DNA of 64,000 nt from Mycobacterium sp. BK086 (GCA_004362315.1 SNWL01000004.1:434001-498000), one strand, 5' to 3'. Positions 49,081-59,551 are shown, counted from the stretch's first letter. Made by a program: numbers and translations. Notes: generated by a model from the sequence alone, not told the origin.

Positions 49081-49086
49081 ACTATA
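49081..49086 (-). promoter_or_regulatory. -10 box for 6C RNA
   Basis: TATAGT on the minus strand, 7 nt before the predicted 5' end. A TTGCGC lies 19 nt upstream as a possible -35. The surrounding 100 bp are unusually A/T-rich. Confidence 0.6.
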
Positions 49087-49220
49087 CACACGACAATGTG
49101 GAGTCGCGCAAGTGTTGCTACCACTTCGAAACCATGTATTCGCTGTGAAAATGCAGGGTGCGACACGTGGCTTGGCCTGCCACTTTATGGTCGCCCTAAG
49201 TCCTGTACCGGCAGCGGCCC

Positions 49221-49226
49221 TATCCT
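49221..49226 (+). promoter_or_regulatory. -10 box for HAD phosphatase gene
   Basis: TATCCT, 7 nt before GTG 49234; leaderless spacing, which supports this start over the longer open frame from 49096. Confidence 0.6.
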
Positions 49227-49233
49227 GGGTGGC

Positions 49234-50091
49234 GTGACCGTCCCCGCCTCGGCCGCCGACCAGCTAATCAATCCTCGGCCCAGGCCCCTCACCGGCACCT
49301 CATCGCGCACCGCGGCGTTCTTCGATCTGGACAAGACCGTGATTGCCAAGTCAAGCACGCTCGCTTTCAGCAAACCCTTCTTCGACCAAGGGCTGCTCAA
49401 CCGCCGCTCGGTGCTGAAGTCCAGCTACGCCCAGTTCCTCTTGCTGATGTCCGGCGCCGACCACGACCAGATGGACCGGATGCGCTCCTATGTCACCGCG
49501 ATGTGCGCCGGCTGGGACGTCGAACAGGTCCGGGCCATCGTCACCGAGACGCTGCACGACATCGTCGACCCGCTGGTCTTTGCGGAAGCTGCCGAGCTGA
49601 TCGCCGACCACCGGCTCTGCGGTCGGGACGTGGTGATCGTCTCGGCATCCGGGGAAGAGATCGTCGCCCCGATCGCGCGCGCACTGGGCGCCACCCACGC
49701 GATGGGAACCCGGATGGTCATCGAAGACGGCAAGTACACCGGCGACGTTGCCTTCTATTGCTACGGCGAGGCCAAGGCCGCGGCAATCCGCGAGCTGGCG
49801 ACGCTGGAGGGCTACTCCCTCGAACATTGCTACGCCTACTCGGACTCGATCACCGACCTGCCGATGTTGCAGTCGGTCGGCCACCCGAGCGTGGTCAACC
49901 CCGACCGCGCGCTACGCAAAGAAGCCGCGGCTCAGGGCTGGCCGGTGCTGACGTTCCTGCGGCCGGTGCCGTTGCGGGACCGGATTCCAGCACCCTCGGG
50001 GGCGGCGGTTGCGACCACCGCCGCGTTGGGAATCAGTGCGCTCGCCGCCGGGGCTCTGACGTATTCCGTGTTACGACGGCTGTCCTTCTAA
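49234..50091 (+). CDS. HAD-superfamily IB phosphatase (SerB-like, Rv3661-like)
   Basis: A 285-residue protein. The nucleophile motif is FFDLDKTVIAKSS, motif II is VIVSASGEEIV, and the C-terminal acidic motif is AYSDSITDLPML, all of the HAD-IB phosphoserine phosphatase-like subfamily. A hydrophobic stretch near the C-terminus (AVATTAALGISALAAGALTY) may anchor it to the membrane. The substrate is unproven; related proteins are described as affecting cell shape or pilus loci. It lies between two small RNA genes, 6C and Ms1. Confidence 0.88.
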   Translation: MTVPASAADQLINPRPRPLTGTSSRTAAFFDLDKTVIAKSSTLAFSKPFFDQGLLNRRSVLKSSYAQFLLLMSGADHDQMDRMRSYVTAMCAGWDVEQVRAIVTETLHDIVDPLVFAEAAELIADHRLCGRDVVIVSASGEEIVAPIARALGATHAMGTRMVIEDGKYTGDVAFYCYGEAKAAAIRELATLEGYSLEHCYAYSDSITDLPMLQSVGHPSVVNPDRALRKEAAAQGWPVLTFLRPVPLRDRIPAPSGAAVATTAALGISALAAGALTYSVLRRLSF

Positions 50092-50119
50092 CGCGATCAA
50101 TCCGTTGCCTACGAACCCC

Positions 50120-50148
50120 TTGCTGTGATGGGGGTCACGGAGTACAAA
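50120..50148 (+). promoter_or_regulatory. Promoter of Ms1-like RNA
   Basis: -35 TTGCTG (50120-50125), a 17-bp spacer, and -10 TACAAA (50143-50148). The predicted start of transcription is near 50155. Confidence 0.6.
50124..50139. promoter_or_regulatory. Crp (cAMP receptor) binding site
   Basis: TGTGATGGGGGTCACG matches the consensus TGTGA-N6-TCACA at all but the last base. It overlaps the -35 and spacer of the Ms1-like promoter, so bound Crp would be expected to change Ms1 transcription. crp itself is at 59552. Confidence 0.65.
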
Positions 50149-50154
50149 GGAAGC

Positions 50155-50455
50155 ACGGACGCCTGGGAAGGCCAAGATAGCGCCGGAAGAGAAGGCACTA
50201 TCTCCCGACTCAAGCGGCCCAGCACGGTTCCCGGCACCCACGCGGAGCACGCCGCGATAATGGCAGAAGTGTTGCGGGCCTGCGTAATTGCGAAAAGCGA
50301 ACGGAAATAACGTCCCCTTGGGTGGGGATGTCAACGACGCGCATCGCAAAAGCGCCGAGGCCAACCCACGCAGCCCACCTGGCACGCTTGGTAACCAGGA
50401 AACCGTGCTAGCGGGCGGCGAGCTGAAGAGATTCGGATCGTCGCCCGCTTCGCCG
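50155..50455 (+). ncRNA. Ms1/MTS2823-like RNA (6S-like RNAP-binding RNA)
   Basis: No protein-coding frame of quality fills 50092-50463. At this exact place (between Rv3661 and Rv3662c) M. tuberculosis encodes the abundant 300-nt MTS2823 RNA, the homologue of Ms1 of M. smegmatis, which binds core RNA polymerase in stationary phase. Here a -35/-10 promoter predicts a start near 50155 and a 12-bp hairpin ends at 50449, giving about 300 nt. Identity was inferred from position, length and signals; no alignment was run. Confidence 0.75.
50410..50449 (+). terminator. Hairpin at 3' end of Ms1-like RNA
   Basis: AGCGGGCGGCGA (50410-50421) pairs with TCGTCGCCCGCT (50438-50449) over 12 bp with one G-U wobble. 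It precedes the stop region of the convergent gene. No long T-run follows. Confidence 0.6.
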
Positions 50456-50463
50456 TCTACGGC

Positions 50464-51210
50464 TCATTTCGACGCCGCCTCCGCGATCGACATCGCCTCG
50501 CGCGCACCGTCTTCCAGCGCCTGACAACACATCACCACCCAGGCGCCGACCGATTCCGGTGCTCCGGTCGCGAACGCGCCCGCACTCGTCCGGTATTCGT
50601 CGGCGCGACGCATCCAGTAGACCTCGGGCACCCCGAGCCCGTGGGGATCCAGCCCGGTCGACATCGTGACCAGACGCGACACCGCACGGGCCACGACACC
50701 ATCGCCGGTGCCGAACGGCGCCAACGTCAGCAGTTCTCCGTGCGCGACGGCGGCGAGCACCGGGGCCGGGGCGGTGCTGGCACCCGTCACCAGCCGGGTG
50801 ACCAGATCGAGCCGCGCGGCCACCTCGGGATCCTGCCGCGGTCTGCCCAGCAGCTCGGAGTCCATCAGGTCGGCTGCCGCCAGGGCATGCAACCGGGCCA
50901 GCGCCTGCAAGGGCGCGCGCTGCCACACCCCGAGGATGTTGGTGGTCCCGCCCTCCAGCGCCTGCCCGACGCGCAGCGCACCGGCCAGCACCGGATCGTT
51001 GGGCTCGACGCCGGAGCCGTCGAGCTGCACGGCGCCGCCGTCGATGGCCGAGGACGACCGCGCACCGCGGACAGCGGACTCGGCCGCCGTGACGGGCCAG
51101 TTACGCAGATTCGTGCGATGCCGGTGGGCCTTGGCCAGGGCGTCCCGAGCCGCCTCGGCGGCGGCGGCCACCCCCGGCAGATCCAGGAGGGGAGCAAGGA
51201 GATCACTCAC
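50464..51210 (-). CDS. Degenerate Fic-fold protein (Rv3662c-like)
   Basis: A 248-residue protein. A Fic-like framework can be read: an ASS-x-x-x-G-like start (SSSAIDGGAVQ), a central helix LQALARLHALAAADL, then VLAAVAHGELLTLAPFGTGDGVVARAVSRLV where active Fic enzymes have HPFxDGNGRxxR. The catalytic His is Leu, and Asn and Arg are changed, so AMP transfer is unlikely. It follows by position Rv3662c, annotated only as conserved. GTG 51210 lies 8 nt after a TAGCGT. The Fic link is inference. Confidence 0.7.
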   Translation of the reverse strand: MSDLLAPLLDLPGVAAAAEAARDALAKAHRHRTNLRNWPVTAAESAVRGARSSSAIDGGAVQLDGSGVEPNDPVLAGALRVGQALEGGTTNILGVWQRAPLQALARLHALAAADLMDSELLGRPRQDPEVAARLDLVTRLVTGASTAPAPVLAAVAHGELLTLAPFGTGDGVVARAVSRLVTMSTGLDPHGLGVPEVYWMRRADEYRTSAGAFATGAPESVGAWVVMCCQALEDGAREAMSIAEAASK

Positions 51211-51310
51211 GTTCGGTCACGCTATCGGATGGTTGCGCACCGTTCGGCGCGCGATAGGAACCGCCCGCCGACGAATGTGACGTGCCAACGCCGATGCAAC
51301 GTTCGGTGAC

Positions 51311-51316
51311 TACGCT
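51311..51316 (+). promoter_or_regulatory. -10 box for acs
   Basis: TACGCT, 7 nt before ATG 51324; leaderless spacing that fixes the acs start. Confidence 0.6.
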
Positions 51317-51323
51317 CACAGAC

Positions 51324-53278
<1,955 letters not shown>

Positions 53279-53282
<4 letters not shown>

Positions 53283-53995
53283 GAGGGCAGCGCGTCGGTC
53301 GTCGGGACGAACCCGGTGCCGGGGCGATTCTTGCCCGCGACGTCGCCGAGGATCGCATTGATCGACATCGTCACCGCGGGAGTGTGCAGCGGGATGAACT
53401 TGACGACGCACGTGGGCAGGTCTTCGCTGAACGCGCCGTGGATCATGCCGACCAGCTTGTTGTTGACCGTCACCGGGGCGCCGGAATCACCCGGTTGGCC
53501 ACACACCTGATTGACGATGGTGCCCGGGTCCTGTCCCGGACCCCACGTGACACCGCACGAGTACCCGGTGGTGCGGCCCAGTTTGCAGGCGATCTCGCCG
53601 AACGTCGGGTCAGGGCCGATGCCGTCGATGACGAAGCCCTTGTAGTTCGAGATCGGCTGCACCTTGGCGGGATCGAACCGGATCACCGCGTAGTCGAGGT
53701 TGTCATTGCCTGCGACCATCGTGCCGATGACGCCGTCGTCGGGCCGGTCCTCGGAACCCACCTGGGCGCCCGGGCCGCCGCAGTGCGCGGAGGTGAATCC
53801 GATGAGCGCGCCGGTGTTGTCGGTGCCGATCGACGTCAGGGTGCAGTAGGTGTCGCCATTGACGACGATGCCCGCTCCACCGCCCATCGGCACCTTGCCG
53901 TCGGCCATCGCGGCGGGCGCCTGCGCCAGGACCAGCGCGCCAAGGGCCAGTACAACGGCCCCCGCTTTGAGCCGAACACGCTGCGCGGTCGTCAC
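53279..53995 (-). CDS. Secreted trypsin-like serine protease (Rv3668c-like)
   Basis: A 238-residue exported S1-family protein. The signal peptide is AGAVVLALGALVLAQAPAAMA. The triad is His in FTSAHCGG, Asp in NLDYAVIRFD and Ser in CGQPGDSGAPV. Paired Cys (YCTL with SAHC; IACKLGRTTGYSC; QVCGQPGD with PTCVV) suggest disulfides. GTG 53995 is preceded by GGAGG at 6 nt, better than the longer start at 54046. The stop overlaps that of acs in a shared CTAG. Confidence 0.9.
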
Positions 53996-54140
53996 CAGCA
54001 ACCTCCATTCACCCTCGCCCCGACAGGGCGAGTCTAGCGTGGTCACACCCGTAACTTGCGTAACAGGTCAGTGGGTATCCGGCTGCGAGCCCGGCATGGC
54101 AACATGAACCGCGACGACAGCGAATAGTTGGAGGACAGCC

Positions 54141-54653
54141 GTGAGCAATGGCGATCGCACGAACGGGGTGCCCACCACCGTTACCTCGATCCCGCTGGTG
54201 GACCCGAACGCGGTTCCCGCCAATCCCTCCATCGGAGACCTGGTGAAGGACGCCACCGCGCAGGTGTCCACCCTGGTGCGCGCCGAGGTCGAACTGGCCA
54301 AGGCGGAGATCACCCGCGACGTGAAGAAAGGCCTGACCGGCAGCGTCTTCTTCATCCTCGCGCTGGTCGTGCTGTTCTACTCGACGTTCTTCCTGTTCTT
54401 CTTTCTCGCCGAGCTGCTCGACACCTGGCTGTGGCGCTGGGTGGCCTTCCTGATCGTGTTCCTCCTGATGGTGGCCACCACCGCGGTGTTCGCGCTGCTG
54501 GGCTATCTCAAAGTGCGCCGGATCCGGGGCCCGCAGCAGACCATCGAATCGGTCGGCGAACTCCGCGAGGCCTTGACACCCGGCCACGACAAGGCGGCCG
54601 ACAAGGCCATCCCCGCGAGCGGCACGCCGCCCAAGGACCCGTCGGGCTGGTGA
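54141..54653 (+). CDS. Phage-holin-family membrane protein (Rv3669-like)
   Basis: A 170-residue protein with a soluble N-terminus, an amphipathic helix (LVKDATAQVSTLVRAEVELAKAEITRDVKKG region), then two transmembrane helices (VFFILALVVLFYSTFFLFFFL; WVAFLIVFLLMVATTAVFALL). This is the layout of the holin superfamily III/Actinobacterial DUF1469 group, whose role is unclear. GTG 54141 has GGAGGAC upstream. ephE overlaps its stop by one base (TGATG). Confidence 0.85.
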   Translation: MSNGDRTNGVPTTVTSIPLVDPNAVPANPSIGDLVKDATAQVSTLVRAEVELAKAEITRDVKKGLTGSVFFILALVVLFYSTFFLFFFLAELLDTWLWRWVAFLIVFLLMVATTAVFALLGYLKVRRIRGPQQTIESVGELREALTPGHDKAADKAIPASGTPPKDPSGW

Positions 54654-55609
54654 TGACCCAACCGGATCCGTCGGTCACCCGCATCGCGGGGCCGTGGCGT
54701 CATTTCGACGTCCACGCCAACGGAATTCGGTTCCATTGCGTCGAAGCCCTCAATGGGTCCGAATCCGCGGCGGGCACGTCGCGACCGCTGGTGATCCTGC
54801 TGCACGGCTTCGGTTCGTTCTGGTGGTCCTGGCGCCACCAGCTGCGTGGGCTCTCCGATGCCCGGGTGGTGGCCGTGGACCTGCGGGGTTACGGAGGCAG
54901 CGACAAGCCGCCCCGCGGCTATGACGGCTGGACGCTGGCCGGGGACACCGCAGGCCTGATCCGCGCGCTCGGCCATGGCTCGGCCACGTTGGTGGGCCAC
55001 GCCGACGGCGGGCTGGTCTGCTGGGCGACCTCGGTATTGCATTCCCGGATGGTGCGAGCCATCGCACTGGTGAGCTCACCGCACCCGGCCGCACTGCGAC
55101 GCTCGGCGCTGACCCGGCGCGACCAGGGCCGGGCACTGCTGCCCACACTGCTGCGCTATCAGCTCCCTGCGTTTCCGGAGCGGGCGCTCACCCGGCACAA
55201 CGCCGAGGCGCTCGAGCATCTGGTGCGCAACCGCGCATCGGGTAAATGGCTTGCCTCCGAGGACTTTTCCGAGACCATCTCGCACATGCGGCGGGCCATC
55301 CAGATTCCGTCGGCGGCACACTCCGCACTCGAATATCAGCGTTGGGCGGTGCGCAGCCAATTACGCAGCGAGGGTTGGCGATTCATGAAGTCGATGGACC
55401 GCCAGCTCGATGTTCCGCTTCTGCACCTGCGCGGGGACGCCGACCCCTATGTGCTCGCCGACCCGGTGGACCGCACCCAGCACTACGCCCCGCGCGGGCG
55501 CTTCGTATCCGTTGCCGGCGTCGGGCATTTCGCCCATGAGGAAGCTCCGGACGAGGTCAACGAACACCTGCGGCGGTTCCTGCAGCAGGTGTACGGCCCG
55601 ATCAGGTGA
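54653..55609 (+). CDS. ephE: Epoxide hydrolase-like alpha/beta hydrolase EphE
   Basis: A 318-residue alpha/beta hydrolase. The oxyanion segment is LLHGFGSFWWSWRHQ, the strand DLRGYGGSDKPPRGYDGW, the nucleophile elbow VGHADGGLV with Asp, the acid region RGDADPYV and His in GVGHFAHEE. It is the same family as EphE of M. tuberculosis (Rv3670). ATG 54653 overlaps the holin-like gene stop; the stop overlaps marP by 8 bp. The natural substrate is unknown. Confidence 0.87.
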   Translation: MTQPDPSVTRIAGPWRHFDVHANGIRFHCVEALNGSESAAGTSRPLVILLHGFGSFWWSWRHQLRGLSDARVVAVDLRGYGGSDKPPRGYDGWTLAGDTAGLIRALGHGSATLVGHADGGLVCWATSVLHSRMVRAIALVSSPHPAALRRSALTRRDQGRALLPTLLRYQLPAFPERALTRHNAEALEHLVRNRASGKWLASEDFSETISHMRRAIQIPSAAHSALEYQRWAVRSQLRSEGWRFMKSMDRQLDVPLLHLRGDADPYVLADPVDRTQHYAPRGRFVSVAGVGHFAHEEAPDEVNEHLRRFLQQVYGPIR

Positions 55610-56789
55610 CGCAGGCCCCGGTGGGCACCTTCGCGGTGTTGCCGATCTTGGCCAGCTGACGCGACACCTCATTGGCGGTCATCACGAAGCCCGTGTCGTT
55701 GTCGTCGACTGCGGCACCGAACACCACGCCGAGCACCTGGCCGGCCCGGTTGATCATCGGACCACCGGAATTCCCTTGCCGCACAGTGCCTCTGATGGTG
55801 TACACCTCACGGTTGACCGTGGTGGTGCGATAGATGTCGGGCCCGTTGAGTTCGATGGTCTCTCGCACCCGGGCGGGCGTGGCCGCGAACTCGCCGCCGC
55901 CGGGGTAGCCCAATACGACGGCGTCCGTTCCGGATTTGGCCGGCTGATCGGCGAACACCAGCGGCCGCTGGGGCAGGTTGGGCACATCCAGGATGGAGAT
56001 GTCCTCGTTGGGGTCATACGAGACGACGGTCGCGTCGTAGGTCTGCCCCTCGGCTTCCACGGTGACGCTGTCGGAGCCGGCCACCACGTGCGCGTTGGAC
56101 ATCACCCGGTTCGGGGCGATCACGAAACCGGTACCCTCCAACACCTTTTGGCATCCGGGCGCGACTCCGCGGATCTTCACGACGCTGGGCTTGGCGTTGG
56201 CGACCACCAAACTGTCCGCCAGTGACGCGTCGGGGGCGTCGACCGCCTGGATCGGGGTGCGGCCGAAGGGCTGCAGAACATCCGGCAGTCCGGAGGTGCG
56301 CAGCAGGGCCGACATCCGCTTGGGCACGGTCTTGAGCCACTCGGGCGCGTACTTGTCCACCTCGGCAAGCACTTTCGAGCCGCGGGTGGCGGCAGCCAGA
56401 TTGGGCTGGTCCGAGGAGGTCAGCGGGCTGGCCAGCAGCCAGGCCGCGACCATGACCACGATCAGCTGCAGAGCAACGCCGATCACCGAGTCGACGGTGC
56501 GCACCGCGCGATTACGGATCGCGCCGCGCACTGCCCGGCCCAGCACCACGCCGGCCACCTCGCCGACGACGACCAGGGCGAGGATCAAGAACAGTGCAGC
56601 AAACAGCTTGCCGCGCGGCGAGCTGATGTGGCTGACGATATGCGGGGCCAGCATCACGCCGGCGATCGCACCGAGGACCACCCCCACGAACGACATCAGC
56701 GAGCCCAACGCGCCGGACCGCCAGCCCGAGATGGCCGCGACGAATGCCACAGCCAGCACGGCGATGTCCAGCCATTGTGAACTCGTCAC
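55602..56789 (-). CDS. marP: Periplasmic serine protease MarP (acid resistance)
   Basis: A 395-residue membrane-anchored protease. Four N-terminal transmembrane helices (a CvpA-like domain) are followed by a chymotrypsin-fold domain. Triad: His in SNAHVV, Asp in EDISILDV and Ser in RQGNSGGPM. Two Cys (APGCQKV and GACVT at the end) form the redox-active disulfide known in MarP. It helps M. tuberculosis keep its internal pH in acid by processing a peptidoglycan hydrolase. GTG 56789 overlaps the nudix stop (GTGA). Confidence 0.94.
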   Translation of the reverse strand: MTSSQWLDIAVLAVAFVAAISGWRSGALGSLMSFVGVVLGAIAGVMLAPHIVSHISSPRGKLFAALFLILALVVVGEVAGVVLGRAVRGAIRNRAVRTVDSVIGVALQLIVVMVAAWLLASPLTSSDQPNLAAATRGSKVLAEVDKYAPEWLKTVPKRMSALLRTSGLPDVLQPFGRTPIQAVDAPDASLADSLVVANAKPSVVKIRGVAPGCQKVLEGTGFVIAPNRVMSNAHVVAGSDSVTVEAEGQTYDATVVSYDPNEDISILDVPNLPQRPLVFADQPAKSGTDAVVLGYPGGGEFAATPARVRETIELNGPDIYRTTTVNREVYTIRGTVRQGNSGGPMINRAGQVLGVVFGAAVDDNDTGFVMTANEVSRQLAKIGNTAKVPTGACVT

Positions 56790-57589
56790 AGGGGCTCCTC
56801 ACTGCTACCCACGAGCGCCATCGCCTCGTCCAACTCCCGGACGTCCGCGGTGTTCCACGGTTGTGACCAGCCGGCCACGTCGAGCATCGCAGAGATTACG
56901 TGGCCGGTGAATCCCCACACCAGCATCTGGTTGAGCAGAAATGCCGGACCGGCGAAGCCGGGACCAGTTCCGGTGCGGTACACCATCAGCCGGTTCTCAG
57001 GATTGACGAAGGCACGCACCGGAACCCGCGTCACGATCGCGGTCTCGGCCTGATCGACCACCGCCACCGGCCCCGGATCCGGTGAATAAGCCAGCACCGG
57101 TACGACGTGAAAACCAGAGGGCGGGATGAACATTCGCTCCAACAGGGCCAGCGGATGCAGGCGGCCCGGGTCAATGCCGGTCTCTTCCTGTGCTTCTCGC
57201 AGCGCGGTGGCGACCGGACCGGAATCCTCCGGATCAGCGGCCCCGCCGGGGAACGCGGCCTGGCCGGCGTGATTGCGCAGGGTGCCGGCGCGCACGGTCA
57301 GCAGCAGGTCGGCATCGTCGGGTAACTGCCCGTTCAGGAGATCGCTGCCCGGCCCCGAGAACAGCACGAGGACTGCCGCATCACGACCGGCGGCGCCTTC
57401 GGTGCGGGCTTTGGTGACCGCGGCCAGGAACTCCGGAGGCACCTTGCGCCGATACGCCTGTGGGACGCGATCGACGTTGTCGACCAGCGGCGCCAGCCAG
57501 GGCGGCCGGAGTTCCGGGTTGAGCGCAACCGGTCCCACCTGGCGGGAGGAACCCTGCGTCACCGGCGCTTCTCTCTCGTCTGTCGTCAC
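56786..57589 (-). CDS. Nudix hydrolase, CoA pyrophosphatase type (Rv3672c-like)
   Basis: A 267-residue protein with a full Nudix box, GGAADPEDSGPVATALREAQEETGI, preceded by HAGQAAFPGG as in CoA-diphosphatase NUDT7/YeaB-type members. It would cleave CoA or another nucleoside diphosphate-linked compound. The N-terminal half is long and mostly helical (PPWLAPLVDNVDRVPQAYRRKVPP). GTG 57589 overlaps the upstream thioredoxin-like stop (GTGA), so three genes, thioredoxin-nudix-marP, are coupled. Confidence 0.89.
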   Translation of the reverse strand: MTTDEREAPVTQGSSRQVGPVALNPELRPPWLAPLVDNVDRVPQAYRRKVPPEFLAAVTKARTEGAAGRDAAVLVLFSGPGSDLLNGQLPDDADLLLTVRAGTLRNHAGQAAFPGGAADPEDSGPVATALREAQEETGIDPGRLHPLALLERMFIPPSGFHVVPVLAYSPDPGPVAVVDQAETAIVTRVPVRAFVNPENRLMVYRTGTGPGFAGPAFLLNQMLVWGFTGHVISAMLDVAGWSQPWNTADVRELDEAMALVGSSEEPL

Positions 57590-58227
57590 TGCAATGCATT
57601 CTTCACCGCGGCGGCGATCTCGTCGGCACTGGTGAACGCTTGCGGGAGGATTTTGGCAACGCTACCGTCCGCGCGCAGGACAACCGTCGCGGGCATCACG
57701 TTGGGCACCCCGAGGGCCGCGGCGATCCGGCGCTGACCGTCCTGCAACGTGGGCAGCCGCACGCCCAGTTCTGCCAGCCGCAGCAACGCCGCCGTCTCGT
57801 TCTCGTCCTGGTGCACTGTCACCACGGACACGTCCTGGCCTACTCGCCGCTGGTAGTCCGCCATCGCGGGCAATTCCTCGGCGCACGGCCCGCACCAATA
57901 GGCCCACAGGTTGAGCACCACCGGCCGCCCGGCCAAGGCTCGGGCCACATCCACATTCGCTCCGTCGGCGGCGCACTCGACGACGATGCCGCGCAGTTCC
58001 CTTGGACCCGGATTGTCGGCCGCGGCGGGGCAGGGCGGCAGGTCGGCCCGCTGCCGCGGTCCGGCGAGCGCCTCGGGCGTGTCGGCGTCGCGGTGAGTTC
58101 TGGCGCTCTGCACGCCGGGCGCGCTTCCGGTACCCGGCGGGGTGTCGTCGAGCGAGACGACCAGCGCCGTGATCAGTGCCGCGATCACGGCAAGCACCAG
58201 CAGCGTCCAGCGGGTCGACGTCGTCAT
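57586..58227 (-). CDS. Membrane-anchored thioredoxin-like protein (Rv3673c-like)
   Basis: A 213-residue TlpA/ResA-type protein. An N-terminal anchor (LLVLAVIAALITALVVSL) exports the domain; the redox motif is WAYWCGPCAEELP. Further TlpA features are VVTVHQDENE and the cis-Pro region PNVMPATVVLRADG. Two extra Cys (LPPCPAA, VECAAD) could pair. It probably handles disulfides outside the membrane, and its place upstream of marP, which contains a disulfide, is suggestive. Confidence 0.9.
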   Translation of the reverse strand: MTTSTRWTLLVLAVIAALITALVVSLDDTPPGTGSAPGVQSARTHRDADTPEALAGPRQRADLPPCPAAADNPGPRELRGIVVECAADGANVDVARALAGRPVVLNLWAYWCGPCAEELPAMADYQRRVGQDVSVVTVHQDENETAALLRLAELGVRLPTLQDGQRRIAAALGVPNVMPATVVLRADGSVAKILPQAFTSADEIAAAVKNALQ

Positions 58228-58245
58228 CAGTACAGAGCCGAAAAC

Positions 58246-59058
58246 TCAGAGCCCGGCGAGCGCAAGCAGATGCTCGGTCTCGGGTCCCTTCACCAACGGT
58301 GCGGCGAGCAGCGGGTCAGTGGGTCCCAGCCCGAACGACGGGCAGTCCTTGGCCAGCACGCACACCCCGCACGCGGGCTTGCGGGCGTGGCACACCCGGC
58401 GGCCATGAAAGATGACGCGATGGCTCAGCAACGTCCACTCGCGGCGTTCGATCAGGTCGCCGACGATGTGCTCGACCTTGACCGGGTCTTCTTCCTCGGT
58501 CCAGCGCCACCGGCGCACGAGCCGACCGAAATGGGTGTCCACCGTGATGCCGGGGATGTCGAAGGCGTTGCCGAGCACGACGTTGGCGGTCTTGCGGCCG
58601 ATGCCGGGCAGGGTGACGAGCTCGTCGAGCGTATGAGGTACCTCGCCGTCAAAGCGCTCCTCGAGCGCCTGGCCCAGGCCGATCAGCGAGTTGGTCTTGT
58701 TCCGGTAGAAGCCGGTCGGGCGGACCATCTCCTCGAGCTCGGTCCGGTCGGCCTGCGCGTAGTCCCGCGCGGTGCGGTACTTGGCGAACAGCGCCGGAGT
58801 GGTCTGGTTGACGCGGATATCCGTGCACTGCGCGGACAGGATGGTGGCGACGGCCAGCTCGAGCGGGTTGGTGAAATCGAGCTCGCAGTACACGTGCGGG
58901 AAAGCGACGGCCAGCGTGCGGTTCATCCGACGGGCGCGCCGCACCAGACCCACGTGGGTTTCCGAATCCCACTTCGTTGCCTCCGCCTTGGTCGGGGCCG
59001 GTGTCTTGACGGCACCGCGCGCGGTTTTGCGCCTGGTCGGGGGACTGTCCGTGGTCAC
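58246..59058 (-). CDS. nth: Endonuclease III
   Basis: A 270-residue base-excision glycosylase/lyase for oxidised pyrimidines. It shows the helix-hairpin-helix [14 protein letters not shown] with catalytic Lys, the Asp in [11 protein letters not shown], and the iron-sulfur Cys set C-x6-C-x2-C-x5-C ([19 protein letters not shown]). GTG 59058 lies 6 nt after TACCCT; longer reading from 59109 is rejected. A basic, Thr/Ala-rich N-terminus of about 40 residues ([13 protein letters not shown]) is longer than in E. coli. Confidence 0.95.
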   Translation of the reverse strand: MTTDSPPTRRKTARGAVKTPAPTKAEATKWDSETHVGLVRRARRMNRTLAVAFPHVYCELDFTNPLELAVATILSAQCTDIRVNQTTPALFAKYRTARDYAQADRTELEEMVRPTGFYRNKTNSLIGLGQALEERFDGEVPHTLDELVTLPGIGRKTANVVLGNAFDIPGITVDTHFGRLVRRWRWTEEEDPVKVEHIVGDLIERREWTLLSHRVIFHGRRVCHARKPACGVCVLAKDCPSFGLGPTDPLLAAPLVKGPETEHLLALAGL

Positions 59059-59064
59059 GTTGCA

Positions 59065-59070
59065 AGGGTA
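59065..59070 (-). promoter_or_regulatory. -10 box for nth
   Basis: TACCCT on the minus strand, 6 nt before GTG 59058; leaderless spacing. Confidence 0.6.
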
Positions 59071-59151
59071 CTGACGGGGTCCGTCAAGCCGCGGACTGAC
59101 CGGTGACAATTTGTAATCCCGCTGAGACCTTGCGCGTGTTTACTAACCCCC

Positions 59152-59451
59152 GTGACCTGGTTGCTCGCGGTGTGTGTCCCCGGGCTGTTGATGCTTTCGA
59201 CGTTCGCGTTACAGCGTCTGGAAGAGGCCCTGCACACCGAACGCACCCCGGCCGACGAGGTCACCGAATTTCTGGAGCGCGCCGCGACGGCGGCACCCGC
59301 GCAGGCATCGCCCAGAGCCGAAACCCCGCCTCGACGGGCCGAGGCGCATTCCCGCCTGAGCGACGACGAGCCCGGTTTGCCGACGCGGTCATACGCCCAT
59401 GCACGGCCGAATACGCAGTTTCACCGGACTCAGTACGCCAATCGTGTGTAG
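59152..59451 (+). CDS. Small membrane protein (Rv3675-like)
   Basis: A 99-residue protein. One N-terminal helix (WLLAVCVPGLLMLSTFALQ) is followed by a charged, Pro/Ala/Arg-rich tail (ERTPADEVTEFLERA; SRAETPPRRAEAHS-like region) and an Asn/Gln-rich end. It has no enzyme motif. Position between nth and crp matches Rv3675. GTG 59152 is the start; no clear Shine-Dalgarno site is present. Confidence 0.7.
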   Translation: MTWLLAVCVPGLLMLSTFALQRLEEALHTERTPADEVTEFLERAATAAPAQASPRAETPPRRAEAHSRLSDDEPGLPTRSYAHARPNTQFHRTQYANRV

Positions 59452-59551
59452 CGTTGGCACGTCGCAAGCCCAGCTACCACTAGACTGATCGTGCCCAGCA
59501 ATACAGCTGGCCTGCGAATTTCACATCATCGAAGAGTTTAAGAGGGGCGAC

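Noticed and set aside
50125..50310. Small 61-codon frame upstream of the Fic-like gene
   Set aside because: It begins inside the Crp site/promoter region and lies in the predicted Ms1 RNA; no ribosome-binding site and no family resemblance.
51266..51290. Crp site upstream of acs
   Set aside because: Only a TGTGA half-site is seen (in ATGTGACGTGCC); the other half does not match TCACA.
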